From NCBI GenBank assembly GCA_031769625.1, contig JAUIMM010000121.1, positions 13,326,001-13,390,000 of the forward strand: a stretch of 64,000 nt of DNA, written 5' to 3'. This document shows positions 22,901 to 33,701 of the stretch, in pieces. The position numbers and the translations under genes were made by a program. Origin of the DNA: Taudactylus pleione. Taxonomy: Eukaryota > Chordata > Amphibia > Anura > Myobatrachidae. The notes under the pieces were generated by a model. That model worked only from the letters and a program-made list of their open reading frames with translations. It did not search any database and was not told the DNA's origin. How positions within the stretch are numbered: the first letter of the stretch is position 1; the number at the start of each line of letters is the position of its first letter.

Positions 22901-22979
22901 TTTACTTATGACACAGGCGCACGCTTGGCACTACTTTGTTGATGCACGTGCGGCTACTGCGCACACAATTCACAAACAC
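19941..22979. repeat. 160-bp tandem array, 19 copies, inside hAT
   Basis: Each unit runs AGAAAATAATTTTTTTT, GGACTGGAGTGTACTT, CCAGCCGGCCC, GACACAGGCGCAC, ACGTGCGGCTACTGCGCAC, with lengths of 159-161 bp. The array begins 40 bp upstream of the transposase start codon and ends ~330 bp short of a TATA-like box, so it would be transcribed as 5' leader or leader intron. Seen from the minus strand each unit has a pyrimidine-rich stretch ending in an AG, so it could offer repeated splice acceptors. Overlapping 70-residue open frames on the plus strand are a by-product of the 160-bp period and are not genes. Confidence 0.95.
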
Positions 22980-23311
22980 AGAAAATATATTATTTTTTTA
23001 GCACTTGGGGGGAGCACCCCTGATGGACAGAGCACCCCCTGGACAACACTACAGCACCCCTTTAGGACTGGGACACTGCACAGGACTTTGGAACTGACTG
23101 CACAACACAGTCCAGCCAGCCCCTATGGACTTTGAAGTAGTGGACACAGCCCCTATTAACAACAGCAGCACAGCACAACACAGCCAGCCCCTATGGACTT
23201 TGAAGTAGTGGACAACAGCAGCACTACACTACACTACACTACACAGCACTAACTCCCACCCTCCCTCTTCACTGTCCACAGCCGAGTGAGAAAATGGCGC
23301 CGACGCGGGTA

Positions 23312-23320
23312 CCTTATATA
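23312..23320 (-). promoter_or_regulatory. Probable TATA box of the hAT transposase
   Basis: TATATAAGG on the minus strand, ~160 bp inside the right end of the element and oriented toward the transposase. GC-rich sequence surrounds it. This assignment rests on motif and position only. Confidence 0.5.
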
Positions 23321-23449
23321 GGATCCAAAACCCGCGAGACTCGGAAGGCGGGATGATGACGTTTTGCCTCGATGTCAGATCCGAGTCAGGCGGGAAAAGT
23401 CGAGCCTGACTCGGATCGGACTCGGATCGGGGGGGCTCGGGGGGGTTCG

Positions 23450-23466
23450 GATTTCAGAAATCCGAA
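23450..23466. promoter_or_regulatory. Subterminal palindrome of the hAT element
   Basis: CGGATTTCAGAAATCCG is a perfect 8-bp palindrome with a one-base centre, just inside the right terminal repeat. Together with the CTCGGATC repeats at ~23,393-23,430 it is a plausible transposase-binding region. Confidence 0.45.
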
Positions 23467-23480
23467 CCCGCTCACCCCTA

Positions 23481-23935
23481 GTTGTAGAGTGTACATAAGA
23501 GGGCCATATGTTGTATATTCATAGAAGCTAGTTGTAGAGTGTACATAAGAGGGTTATATGTTGTATATTCATAGAAGCTAGTTGTAGAGTGTACATAAGA
23601 GGGTCATATGTTGTATATTCATGGAAGCTATTTGTAGAGTGTACATAAGAGCGTCATATGTTGTATATTCATGGAAGCTATTTGTAGAGTGTACATAAGA
23701 GGGTCATATGTTGTATATTCATAGAAGCTAGTTGTAGAGTGTACATAAGAGGGTCATATGTTGTACAGTATAGTCATAGAAGCTAGTTGTAGAATGTACA
23801 TAAAAGGGTCATACATTGTACAGTATAGTCATAGAAGCTAGTTGTAGAGTGTACATAAAAGGTTCATATGTTGTACAATATATTCATAGAAGCTAGTTGT
23901 AGAGTGTACATAAGAGGGTTATATGTTGCATATTC
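23481..23935 (+). repeat. 50-bp array, right arm of unit 2 (after hAT)
   Basis: About nine monomers after the hAT element, beginning with the right target duplication GTTGTAGA (23,481-23,488). The array stops abruptly near 23,935, where unrelated DNA begins. This is the right edge of the macrosatellite in this window. Confidence 0.92.
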
Positions 23936-24321
23936 TGATTGGTTTGTACTTTGTCTTTCTCCAAGCTTTGATAAATCTCCCTCATGACTCAAGTTAATGC
24001 ATGTGGTTTGACCCAATATTCATTATTGTATCAATCTACTACAAATTGATGTCACTAAATAACTATGGTATTATTGCACAGGTTGGTAAAAGGGAAAAGA
24101 GCTCCAGTAGCTATTTTGCATCATAGGAATTTAATTTAATAAACTGATACTGTTAGTATTTATGATCCTTTAAAGTCCTTTAAAGTGCTTGATTTTGGAA
24201 AGAGTTTTGCACCACTCTTCTTCCCTTTCTAATTTGCATTCTGGCAGGGTTCCTCCTCCTAGTTCATTAGTGCTAATGGCAGGCACTCTCAGGAGTGACT
24301 GTTGCAGGGTGAGAGCACTTT
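23936..24321. other. Non-coding DNA, nothing recognised
   Basis: Sequence right after the macrosatellite edge. No open frame, repeat period or terminal repeat pair was found. Confidence 0.5.
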
Positions 24322-24925
24322 GGGGTCGATTCAGACCCGTATGCTAAGCTGTGCTCTCATGCAGCTAAAGTGGCTAAAGTGGCCGGGTATACAAACGCCG
24401 CGATTGCACTGTCTGGTGGAAGGACACCTCTATGCCTTAGAGAGCGACCACAGAGCGAACGCACGCCAGTATAAAGACGCCCACCTTTCTTACCACATGT
24501 CATCTCCAGGAAGTGTGTGATTAATCGGTTACATCGAGGGCCATCGGAGCTGCGCGCAGCGCTTGAGGTAGACCCTACCCCACCGCAAGCACTGCGATCA
24601 GTGCTGTCTAAAATACAACCAATTGACGTGTACAATGACACTTCAATGCTAATTATGCACATCCATAAAACGCTATTTAGACGCCCAGACATGCCTGCGT
24701 TCGCACGTCCACTCCCCCATCCACAAGCACCTTCCCCTGTTACCACCCACAAACGGCACTATCTGTCACTCAAATTAGTGTCCAGTCTGTGTACTACTCG
24801 CGTACAATTACCGAGCGCAGCGAATGACTCGCTCATGCGCATTTTGACGCATACGCATGCGCAAACGAGTGATTATCGACCATAGCGTGTGTCCGCAGCT
24901 TAGCGTTCGGGTCTGAATCAGGCCC
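24322..24925. mobile_element. Harbinger-like MITE, 604 bp
   Basis: The ends GGGGTCGATTCAGACCCG and CGGGTCTGAATCAGGCCC are ~30-bp imperfect inverted repeats that continue into GCTAAGCTG. They are flanked by TTT on both sides (24,319-24,321 and 24,926-24,928), fitting a 3-bp target duplication. The interior is related to 26,467-27,066 and 37,617-38,219, sharing the TGCGTTCG, AAGCACCTTCCCCTGTTACC and ACGCATGCGC segments. Confidence 0.7.
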
Positions 24926-25261
24926 TTTGTGCAAAATCCCCAGTAGGAATGTACCCTTTACACAGCTTAGACAATCTATAAGGACACTGCAATAACAACA
25001 ACATGCATTCTCTTTTTTCTAGAAAAAAAATGTAAATCTAATTTTTAAATACAAAAATAAAGCTTCCACATTTTAGGTAATAGTATGATAAAGTTCTATA
25101 CCATTACCATGACAACCTGCCTCCAAATGTTCAATAATTTAAATAATGCACCTTAGTGGGTTAATACTAATAAAGTGCAAATGTACAGTAACCAATGTCA
25201 ACTGATAATCAAAAACCTTTAACTGTCTTGCCATAAATTAGACAACACATTTTTATTTTTT
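24926..25261. other. AT-rich non-coding DNA
   Basis: No coding potential or recognisable repeat apart from short A and T runs. Confidence 0.5.
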
Positions 25262-25545
25262 TTCAGCGCCGGTATCCAGACAACAGTTGGGAGTCTTGGC
25301 TCCAGAATCTCGACCACCGACATCCCGGCGGTAAGTATTAGGGTTAGGGGGAGGGTTAAGTTTAGGGTTAGGCACTAGGGGGAGGGATACGATTAGGCTG
25401 TTGTAGGGGGGGAGGGTTAGGCTGTGTGAAAGGTGGGTTAGGGTTAGGAGGAGGGTTAGGGATTAGGGTTAGACTACTTACATTCAGGCATCGAATTCTT
25501 ACGGATGTTGCTGTTGGTATTTTCCAGCATTCCAACTAGCTTTAC
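25262..25545. repeat. Element with degenerate telomere-like GGGTTAGG tract
   Basis: Following GCGCCGGTATCC-type sequence, 25,337-25,470 holds many GGGTTAGGG-like words with GGAGGGTTAG variants. The spacing is irregular, so this looks like the interior of a dispersed element and not a telomere relic. A related segment lies in the opposite orientation at 39,375-39,610 (CCTAACCC plus GGCGCC). Confidence 0.55.
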
Positions 25546-26024
25546 AGGTTTGAGGACACATCTGAAAATGTGCATGTAGGAGGCAGTACACATAACACTA
25601 CAAGTTCACTTTGGGATCATCCTTGTCATTTATTTAAAACCTTCTGTTTTTCTCCTGAAACACAATTCACTTTAAATTATCTTCATTTATGTCTTAAATT
25701 GGTCATAAGGGTTAGTGGACTCCGGGGCTGTCTTTAATGCACTGTGTGTGACCCTTTTGTGTGTTTTATGGGTAATACATTGGTGCACCCAGAAATTAAT
25801 TTTATTGCAGAAGTACAACTGTAAGGTGTGAAATGCATCTAATTAAACTTATAACCTGTTTTTGACTTTTAAATGATTGCCACTTTATATATACAGCCTT
25901 AATCACTGAGATCGCCATGGTTCATGGAACTCACACCCAATTACGTATACCCCATAGGTTAAAACTGGGTATCCAACAGGTATTCATCACTGTTATTTAA
26001 TTTAAGTACCTTAATCTAACAAAT
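25546..26024. other. Non-coding DNA, nothing recognised
   Basis: No open frame or repeat structure stands out. Confidence 0.45.
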
Positions 26025-26439
26025 GCCCCCATTTATTAATTATCACTATTGCAATGCGATCTGGGCATGACAGTACCGCCTATGATCGCATTGCAATATG
26101 CGATCATAGCGCCTGGATGTATCATCCAGGACATGCAGGGACACAGGCTCCGATGTCCCCGGAGAGCTGCCGGCCAGTGCCAGGGCTGCTACGGCGTAGC
26201 CCATAGGCTACAGCGGCTAAAGCCATCTTCAGATGTTCAGTTGGTAAATTTGGCAGCATCGCATCCCCCATAGAAACCTATGGGGGGATGCGGCTGCCTG
26301 CAAGAATGGAGGGATCACAGCAAGTATTGGATATACCTGCTGTGGTCCCTCCTTCAGACATCCGGGGGATACTAAATATTTGTGGTTAACCCCTGAAAAT
26401 CGGGGATTATACCTCAACTATACATTGATAAATGGGCCC
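26025..26439. mobile_element. DNA-transposon-like MITE, ~415 bp
   Basis: The ends GCCCCCATTTATTAAT and ATTGATAAATGGGCCC are inverted repeats. An internal perfect palindrome CTATGATCGCAT...ATGCGATCATAG spans 26,080-26,109. A related copy of nearly the same length is at 48,304-48,717. Confidence 0.55.
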
Positions 26440-26466
26440 AAAAATGAGATGTCACTTATGCACTTA

Positions 26467-27066
26467 GGGCCTGACACAGAGCCGCTCGTAAGCGGCCGCT
26501 CGTTCGCTCCGAGCGATGTTCACACTACTGCGCATGCGTATGGGTTGTAATACGCATGCGCGAACCAGTCATTGCGGTCGGAAATTGTGTGCTCGCAAAA
26601 TAGCGATTGCCTGCTAATTTGAGTGACAGAATGAGGCTTTTGTGGGTGGTAACAGGGGAAGGTGCTTGAAAACGGGGAGTGGTGATCCGAACGCAGGCGT
26701 GCCAAAAGGTCAAAACGGGCGTTTTAAGGGTGTGCATAATTAACAAAGCAGCGTCATCGGCCACGTCACTTGGTTCTCTTTTAGCCTGAACTGCTCGCAT
26801 GATTGCGGTAGGAAAATCCTACCACAAGCGCTGCGAGCAGTTCATACGCCTTTCGATGTACTCGATTACTGTAATAAATAGCGGAGATGACGTAGGATGT
26901 GAGCGGCCAGGGGGCGTTTTTTACAAAATAGTGAGCGCATGTTTCGTTTCTCTCGTTCAGACATAGAGGCGTCAACAGACCGCAAAGAGCGAGCGCTCTA
27001 TTTAAATATCCGGCCCCTTTTTATGAACGAGCGAGCGCAAATAGCGTCCAGCTCTGAATCAGGCCC
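26467..27066. mobile_element. Harbinger-like MITE, 600 bp
   Basis: Ends GGGCCTGACACAGAGC and GCTCTGAATCAGGCCC. The flanks TTA and ACA do not match, so the duplication has decayed. It carries CTGCGCATGCGTA and TACGCATGCGCGAAC, close to the NRF1 consensus. Confidence 0.65.
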
Positions 27067-28773
27067 ACAATCCATACTCACAAAGAACCCTGACGATCAT
27101 CACTTCTCCCAATACTGTGCACCTTTGCAGATATCTCCATTATGGCCTCCTAAACCATGTGGTGCAATTGAACAGAAGTAACTGTGTTACATCATGCGGT
27201 TTTGCAGTATATTTAGTTCATAAACTTAATGGTGTCTATTTAGTCTGATCACTAGTGAGGTGATAAAAAAAATCTTCTCTTTAGATTGTAAGCTTTAGTG
27301 CGCAGTACACTCACAACATGTTAATGTTATTATTATTATTATTAATAATAATAATAATAATAATAATAACAGTTACTTATAAAGCGCATCATATTCCATT
27401 GCATTTTAATGTTCCTGTATTATTATTAATGTGTGTTTGCATTAGCTATTATCAAACAATCATAGGTCCTCTTAGCATATAATGTGTTTTGTAAATAGAA
27501 ACAAGAAACAGAGAGACTGCGTGGGGGTAATTTCACCTGGACAGGATTACTACAGGTGAATTATTAGGCGGCATGTGATGTTACCCTCATCTCCTATGCC
27601 TCTGCTGGAGTGCAAGAAGCAGCTATCATATAGATTAACAAAACCTAAGACATAGAAATGTAAATAGATCAATAGTTGTGTGTCCGTAAATAGACATGAA
27701 GCCTTGGTCTATCGCAAAAGATGTGCCTGACTCCCCTGAAAAACCACAGCTGGCATTAAAGCAAATCACATTGATGGACAGGCTGATATAGTGCATTAGC
27801 CCTGCTGACCTCAACCCAAGAGGCTTACTGCCTCCTCTCCAGAAGCCTGATTACTGGAAATACAGGGAAACCCTGGCCAGCATCTCTGAGAAACTTCACA
27901 CACCCAGAGCTCACTGGTGAAATCTAAATGTATTGATGCCATGGGTCTAATGGGAAAACTGCAATGCAGATTACATTGGCAGAAAACAGATCACTCTTCC
28001 ACCACTGAGAACAATCAGTGTAATGAGCATTGTAAACTTCATCCAAAAAAGCCATAATGATAAATATTAAACAAAAAATCCAATCCTTTCTACTATTGTC
28101 TAATGGCTGGGAAATGCTGGGAAGAAGTCAGCCTGTCTCCTTCCAACATTTAAGCTGGGCTATGACATCATTGAGGATTGGGTTAAATTAGGTTTTCGCT
28201 ATTTAACAACCCACCCCCAGACCTTTAACGAGCTGGACCACCATACAGCCCCTGAACCCCCCGGTTTTTCTGACAATTTACAGAGAACAATATTTACTGA
28301 TATACTGTATTGTTATAAACATCAGAATTACCTAAAAAGTGAAAGTTATAACAACATCTAGAAGATGTCATGGACAGTGAGAGAGAGTTTAAAACAAACC
28401 TAAAGGGGTAATTTGCTAAGTATCGTGTGTGATTTGTAAACCAAACTTCTGGACATTGCTGGCAGTTTTTGAGTATGTAAATGCCGTATTTACTAAGCAT
28501 CATTTTTTGTGAGTCTCTTGAATTCCGATGGCGTGATTGTTTTCTTTTTCTGTCTAAAACCCTGTTGGATTGCTAGTTTACGATAGACTTCGCAGTCAAA
28601 TAGACGTGTGCAACCGATGGAAATTGCCAGAAACCGACAAACACTTCCTATTGTTTTCCTATTGGTATACCACATTACATGCAAATGGTGTCACAACAAT
28701 GCCTTTATAAAAACACAACAGACCATCCAACCACGTGCACTGCAGTGGCTTTAGGTGGAAGCAGTAGGCACTT
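27067..28773. other. Non-coding DNA with a mirror microsatellite
   Basis: No gene is recognised. At 27,330-27,370 (ATT)n runs directly into (AAT)n, making a perfect hairpin-forming microsatellite. A short TTGTAAGCT phrase before it resembles the L2 LINE tail. The stretch 27,420-28,773 shows no repeat structure or coding frame. Confidence 0.45.
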
Positions 28774-30724
28774 GTGGAAAAAGGAAAGTTTGTAGTGTAG
28801 TGGAGTTGGGGAAAGGAAAGTTTGTAGTGGAGTGGAGGTGGGGAAAGGAGAGTTTGTAGTGGAGTGGAGTTGGGGAAAGGAGAGTTTGTAGTGTAGTGGA
28901 GGTGGGAAAAGGATAGTTTGTAATTTAGCAGAGTTGGAGAAAGGAGAGTTTGTAGTGTAGTGGAGGTGGGGAAAGGAGAGTTTGTAGTGGAGTGGAGGTG
29001 GGGAAAGGAGAGTTTGTAGTGTAGTGGAGGTGGGGAAAGGAGAGTTTGTAGTGTAGTGTGGTTGGGGAAAGGAGAATTTGTAGTGTAGTGGAGGTGGGGA
29101 AAGGAGAGTTTGTAGTGTAGTGGAGGTGGGGAAAGGAGAGTTTGTAGTGTAGTGGAGGTGGGAAAAGGAGAGTTTGTAGTGGAGTGGAGGTGGGGAAAGG
29201 AGAGTTTGTAGTGTAGTGGAGTTGGGAAAAGGAGAGTTTGTAGTGTAGGAGAGGTGGGGAAAGGAGAGTTTGTAGTGTAGCAGAGTTGGGGAAAGGAGAG
29301 TTTGTAGTGGAGTAGAGGTGGGGAAAGGAGAGTTTGTAGTGTAGTGGAGGAGGGGAAAGGAGAGTTTGTAGTGTAGTGGAGGTGGGGAAAGGAGTTTGTA
29401 GTGTAGTGGAGGTGGGGAAAGGAGAGTTTGTAGTGTAGTAGAGGTGAGGAAAGGAGAGTTTGTAGTGTAGTAGAGGTGGGAAAAGGAGAGTTTGTAGTGT
29501 AGTAGAGGTGAGGAAAGGAGAGTTCGTAGTGTAGTAGAGGTGGGAAAAGGAGAGTTTGTAGTGTAGTAGAGGTGAGGAAAGGAGAGTTTGTAGTGAAGTA
29601 GAGGTGGGAAAAGGAGAGTTTGTAGTGTAGTAGAGGTGAGGAAAGGAGAGTTTGTAGTGTAGTGGAGTTGGGGAAAGGAGAGTTTGTAGTGTAGAGTAGG
29701 TGGGAAAAGGAGAGTTTGTAGTGTAGTAGAGGTGGGAAAAGGAGAGTTTGTAGTGTAGTAGAGGTGAGGAAAGGAGAGTTCGTAGTGTAGTAGAGGTGGG
29801 AAAAGGAGAGTTTGTAGTGTAGTGGAGGTGAGGAAAGGAGAGTTTGTAGTGAAGTAGAGGTGGGAAAAGGAGAGTTTGTAGTGTAGTAGAGGTGAGGAAA
29901 GGAGAGTTTGTAGTGTAGTGGAGTTGGGGAAAGGAGAGTTTGTAGTGTAGAGTAGGTGGGAAAAGGAGAGTTTGTAGTGTAGTGGAGGTGGGGAAAGGAG
30001 AGTTTGTAGTGTAGTGGAGGTGGGGAAAGGAGAGTTTGTAGTGTAGTGGAGGTGGGAAAAGGAGAGTTTGTAGTGTAGTAGAGGTGAGGAAAGGAGAGTT
30101 TGTAGTGTAGTGGAGTTGGGGAAAGGAGAGTTTGTAGTGTAGAGTAGGTGGGAAAAGGAGAGTTTGTAGTGTAGTAGAGGTGGGAAAAGGAGAGTTTGTA
30201 GTGTAGTAGAGGTGAGGAAAGGAGAGTTCGTAGTGTAGTAGAGGTGGGAAAAGGAGAGTTTGTAGTGTAGTAGAGGTGAGGAAAGGAGAGTTTGTAGTGA
30301 AGTGGAGGTGGGAAAAGGAGAGTTTGTAGTGTAGTAGAGGTGAGGAAAGGAGAGTTTGTAGTGTAGTGGAGTTGGGGAAAGGAGAGTTTGTAGTGTAGAG
30401 TAGGTGGGAAAAGGAGAGTTTGTAGTGTAGTGGAGGTGGGGAAAGGAGAGTTTGTAGTGTAGTGGAGGTGGGGAAAGGAGAGTTTGTAGTGTAGTGGAGG
30501 TGGGGAAAGGAGAGTTTGTAGTGGAGTGGAGGTGGGGAAAGGAGAGTTTGTAGTGTAGTGGAGGTGGGGAAAGGAGAGTTTGTAGTGTAGTGTGGTTTGG
30601 GAAAGGAGAGTTTGTAGTGTAGTGGAGGTGAGGAAAGGAGAGTTTGTAGTGGAGTGGAGGTGGGGAAAGGAGAGTTTGTAGTGGAGTGGACGTTGGGAAA
30701 GGAGAGTTTGTAGTGTAGTGGAGT
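28774..30724 (+). repeat. 32-bp minisatellite, ~60 copies, higher-order structure
   Basis: The monomer is GGAGAGTTTGTAGTGTAGTGG plus AGGTGGGGAAA. The plus strand is almost free of C. Marker variants give higher-order periods: GTAGAGTAGG at 29,691, 29,947, 30,139 and 30,395 (256, 192, 256 bp, i.e. 8, 6 and 8 monomers), and GTTCGTAG at 29,522, 29,778 and 30,226 (256 and 448 bp). It lies ~3 kb downstream of the plcd4 exon at 33,702, in the gene's direction of transcription. Confidence 0.95.
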
Positions 30725-30794
30725 GCTACATATCTTAGTAAGTGTTCATAACGTCAGCAATCCCTGCTTCTGACATCTTTAGTTCAGCAGGTAA

Positions 30795-31870
30795 TTTAGG
30801 GATCTATTCATCATCACCATCATCATCATTATTATTATCATTAATTTATATGGCACCACAAGGGTTCTGCACCTCCTTACAAAGTACATAAACAAATGAG
30901 CAAAAGCAGAAACTATCATTAACAGTTCAAAACAATGCAGGACAAAGACATGGTTTATAAACATTGCTGCAGTAGTGATCATAACAAGTCAATTAACATC
31001 AGAACACCAGCAACAAAGTGTTAAGTGCTGTTGTGGGGAGTTAGGAGTAAATAATAGTATAAGTAAGGGATGGAGAAGCATGTTAGGGAAAAGGGCCCTG
31101 CTCATGAGAGCTTACATTCTAAAGGGAAGGGGCAGATAGACAGCGGTGACATAGATGGGGTAGAAAGTGAGGAAGGAACATGGAGCCTTGGGTTAGGAAG
31201 GATGAGAGCTGAAAAGCTTTGATGAAGAAGTGGGTCTTGAGAGCTCATTTGAAGATTAGGGGGCAGAAGTACTAAGCTCTGCTCTGGAAAATGATAAACT
31301 GGAGAGTGATAAACTATCAACAAATCAGCTGCTAGCTGTCATTTTTCAAATACAGCCTGTAGTATGACAGTTAGGAGCTGTGTGACTGGTAGTTTATCAC
31401 TTTCCAATTTATCACTTTCCAGAACTTAGTACATCTCCTCCTAGTAGAGAGGTGGAGCATCTGATAGAGAGGGGAAGAGAATTCCAAAGATAGAGAGCAG
31501 CATGGGCAATATCTTGGAGATGGGAGTAGAAGGAAGTAATCAATTGACAGGAGAGGCGACATGCATTCGTGGAGCAAAGTGGACGGACGGGTGTGTGGGG
31601 GGAGATGATGTCAGAGATGTAAATCAGAGAGGATTTTGTGAGGGCTTTGTAAGTAAGTGTGAGAAGCTTGAATTGGGTTCTGAAAGGAAGTGTAATGCTT
31701 GTAGGTGAGGGGAGGAAGATTTAGAATGTTTGTAGAAGAAGATGAACCAAGCAGCAGCACTGAGGACAAACTCAAGTGGATAGAGAGTCAGATATGCCAG
31801 ATAGGAGGAGGTTACAGTAGGGGCAGGGTAATGGCTCGGGGAGCAGACTAGTCTCTTCCATGTACTGTGT
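30795..31870 (-). mobile_element. L2-like LINE 3' fragment, interrupted
   Basis: An (ATC/ATT)n tail is followed by ATTTATATGGCACCAC and later GAGCTTACATTCTAAAGGG, the pattern of an L2-type 3' end read in reverse. Similar phrases occur at 47,060-47,600. The element continues through AGCAGCATGGGCAATATC and AGGAGGTTACAGTAG beyond a MITE at 31,258-31,441 that split it. It is full of stops. Confidence 0.55.
31258..31441. mobile_element. Hairpin MITE nested in the LINE
   Basis: Ends GGGGGCAGAAGTACTAAG and CTTAGTACATCTCCTCC with inner inverted arms GATAAACT/AGTTTATC and GCTGTCATTT/ATGACAGTTAGG. Same family as 9,378, 49,339, 53,949 and 63,248. Confidence 0.6.
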
Positions 31871-33701
31871 TGCTGCTTGGCAGTGTGTGAGGTAGATAGG
31901 CTGTTGCAGCACTCTCAGGGTGTCCCAAATAATTTGTTACTAATAATAATGTTATTACATATAAATGTAACTCATTCATTAATTAAGGCAATATTAAAGT
32001 GCATGTGCAATGTAAGGAACTTCTGGGAATAGTAATGGCATACGGCAGCTGCAGGGAAAAAGTCAAACAGTTCCGAAAAGCTGACTCCGCGGAAGGAGCA
32101 ACTTTTCAGAAGTAATACTTAAGTTAATAAAACATGACAAATGCCTCTGAAATGCTCATGGAACTCGCTGCGAATACAATACCTAATTATGACTACACAT
32201 ATTTTTTTTGTATGATGAATAGGCCCCTTAGTCCCCTTTTATTTTAATCATGATTAAGGCAGGAACAACTGGAGGCCTTTTTACATACAAATCTGCAACT
32301 CAATTGCTTGTTTATTTGTTTCTACTATTGTGTGGCATTTTTTCTGCAGTTTTGATCGTATTTAGCAACACAATGTTTAGTAAATCTGGGATTTGTATTG
32401 CTGTCTATGATTTGGATTTGATATTTGTTTCCGATGGTTTAATGCCATCTGTTGGCATGTAAAGTCAGGTTTTCATGCAAATTTCCATTTCTTTTCCTGT
32501 AATTTACTACATCGACAGGAAATCTCAGAAAGAAAACAAATCGATTTTACCCCAAATGTCTAAAATGATTTGTTTCATACTTATTTATGCAGCAAGAAAT
32601 TAATGTCTGGAAAAAGAACAATTTTTACTACTGTACCAGGTATTTTTTTAATCATTAGCTGTTGGAAATGTATATATACTGTAACTGTCAGTAAAATTAC
32701 TTATGGATTACAGCCATGGGTAACAGAGGAGGGACCCCATAAAGGAGCTGTATGGTGGTGTGGCTAAGTAATGGGGATGGTTGTCTAAAGTGGACAACTG
32801 CTGTATGTAAGATGAATTCATGCAAGAAAACTGGCCAATGATATGGAGCTGTGCAAGTAAGAAAGCTGTGTACCCTTGTTAAATATACATTTATATCCCC
32901 AGTTGGGAGTGCAATGTGTTTAATCATCTTTATAAATGGATTGTTGTAACTTTACACCACACTGTAACCTGTAGTACAATTATAAGAAAAACTGGCATAT
33001 TTATTACCCCCGCATTTAACCCTGACAACTATTACATTGCGGCAATAAAAAATGATTTTTCGAGGGAATGCATAAAAGATGCTTACGCTATGATTTTTAC
33101 TTCCAGGTTTGGACCTATCATTCTTGCTGGTCTTGTACGGTCATCAGACCTTGCATGTGCAATAAGCGGTTAACGAAGAGGGATCCTTTGCTCTTCTGCT
33201 CCACAGAGATTTCTGTCCTTCCTGAGCTTGCCTAGGTCACCTGCGTTAATAAATAGGCCCCTTTGTGTGGTTTCTCTGGCAGACTGAATGAGTATTAGAG
33301 AGTGCACAGATAGCGGATGTGCTTTCACTCGTGGTACAGTAGGTTGCGTCTAGACTATTAAGTGTTTGGAAATTATAGCATAACCAGGGAATGGAAAATG
33401 GATCACGAATCCCTTTGGAGAGCAAATGCATACTGTGTGGTGCATCTTGGACACCTATAAATGTCTGAGTATGCGTTAGGCCATTCTACATTGGATCACA
33501 ATCCCTACCATATTTCCTGTTCCATTCACCTTACAGCAAACAGTTCAGGAGCAATGTACAAACTGCTGGAGGATAAACTTTGCGAGGTTTACTTATATAG
33601 ACAGTAAGTTCCAACATTTAATTACTGATTATTAATAATAATAACATTATTATTATTTATGGAGATACAACATATTCTACATTGCATTTAACACCACTTA
33701 C
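31871..33701. other. plcd4 intron-side non-coding DNA
   Basis: No exon is recognised. TGATGAATAGGCCCC at ~32,213 and TAATAAATAGGCCCC at ~33,248 look like the right ends of elements related to 43,860-44,670, whose left ends I could not place. Confidence 0.4.

Larger units (their letters stand above)
16150..23480 (-). mobile_element. Autonomous hAT transposon, 7,331 bp
   Basis: The element begins TAGGGGTGTGC and ends GCTCACCCCTA, so its terminal inverted repeat is TAGGGGTG plus a few diverged bases. It is flanked by a perfect 8-bp target duplication GTTGTAGA (16,142-16,149 and 23,481-23,488), which lies within a 50-bp satellite monomer. Terminal repeats of this type with 8-bp duplications define the hAT superfamily. 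Subterminal motifs are visible: GTGTTTTGG and GGATCTGGATC at the left, and CTCGGATC repeats plus a CGGATTTCAGAAATCCG palindrome at the right. It encodes one transposase on the minus strand. Confidence 0.95.
10500..23935. repeat. Macrosatellite unit, copy 2 (truncated, split by hAT)
   Basis: This second copy follows copy 1 directly. It runs to 16,149, is interrupted by the hAT element at 16,150-23,480, and resumes at 23,489 until similarity stops near 23,935 inside the 50-bp array. It therefore lacks everything that follows the right-hand array in copy 1, including the coding-like segment and four tRNA-like units. It has 276 bp at about 15,185-15,460 that copy 1 lacks. Confidence 0.88.

Noticed and set aside
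20216..23135. Series of ~70-residue open frames on the plus strand, one per 160 bp
   Set aside because: They repeat with the tandem array, overlap each other in shifting frames and lie antisense to the transposase transcript. They are a by-product of the repeat.
25337..25470. Interstitial telomere from a chromosome fusion
   Set aside because: The repeats are irregular and lie within a dispersed element-like sequence, with a second related copy in reverse orientation.
28774..30724. CRISPR-like array
   Set aside because: Monomers are contiguous with no unique spacers and the genome is vertebrate. It is a minisatellite.
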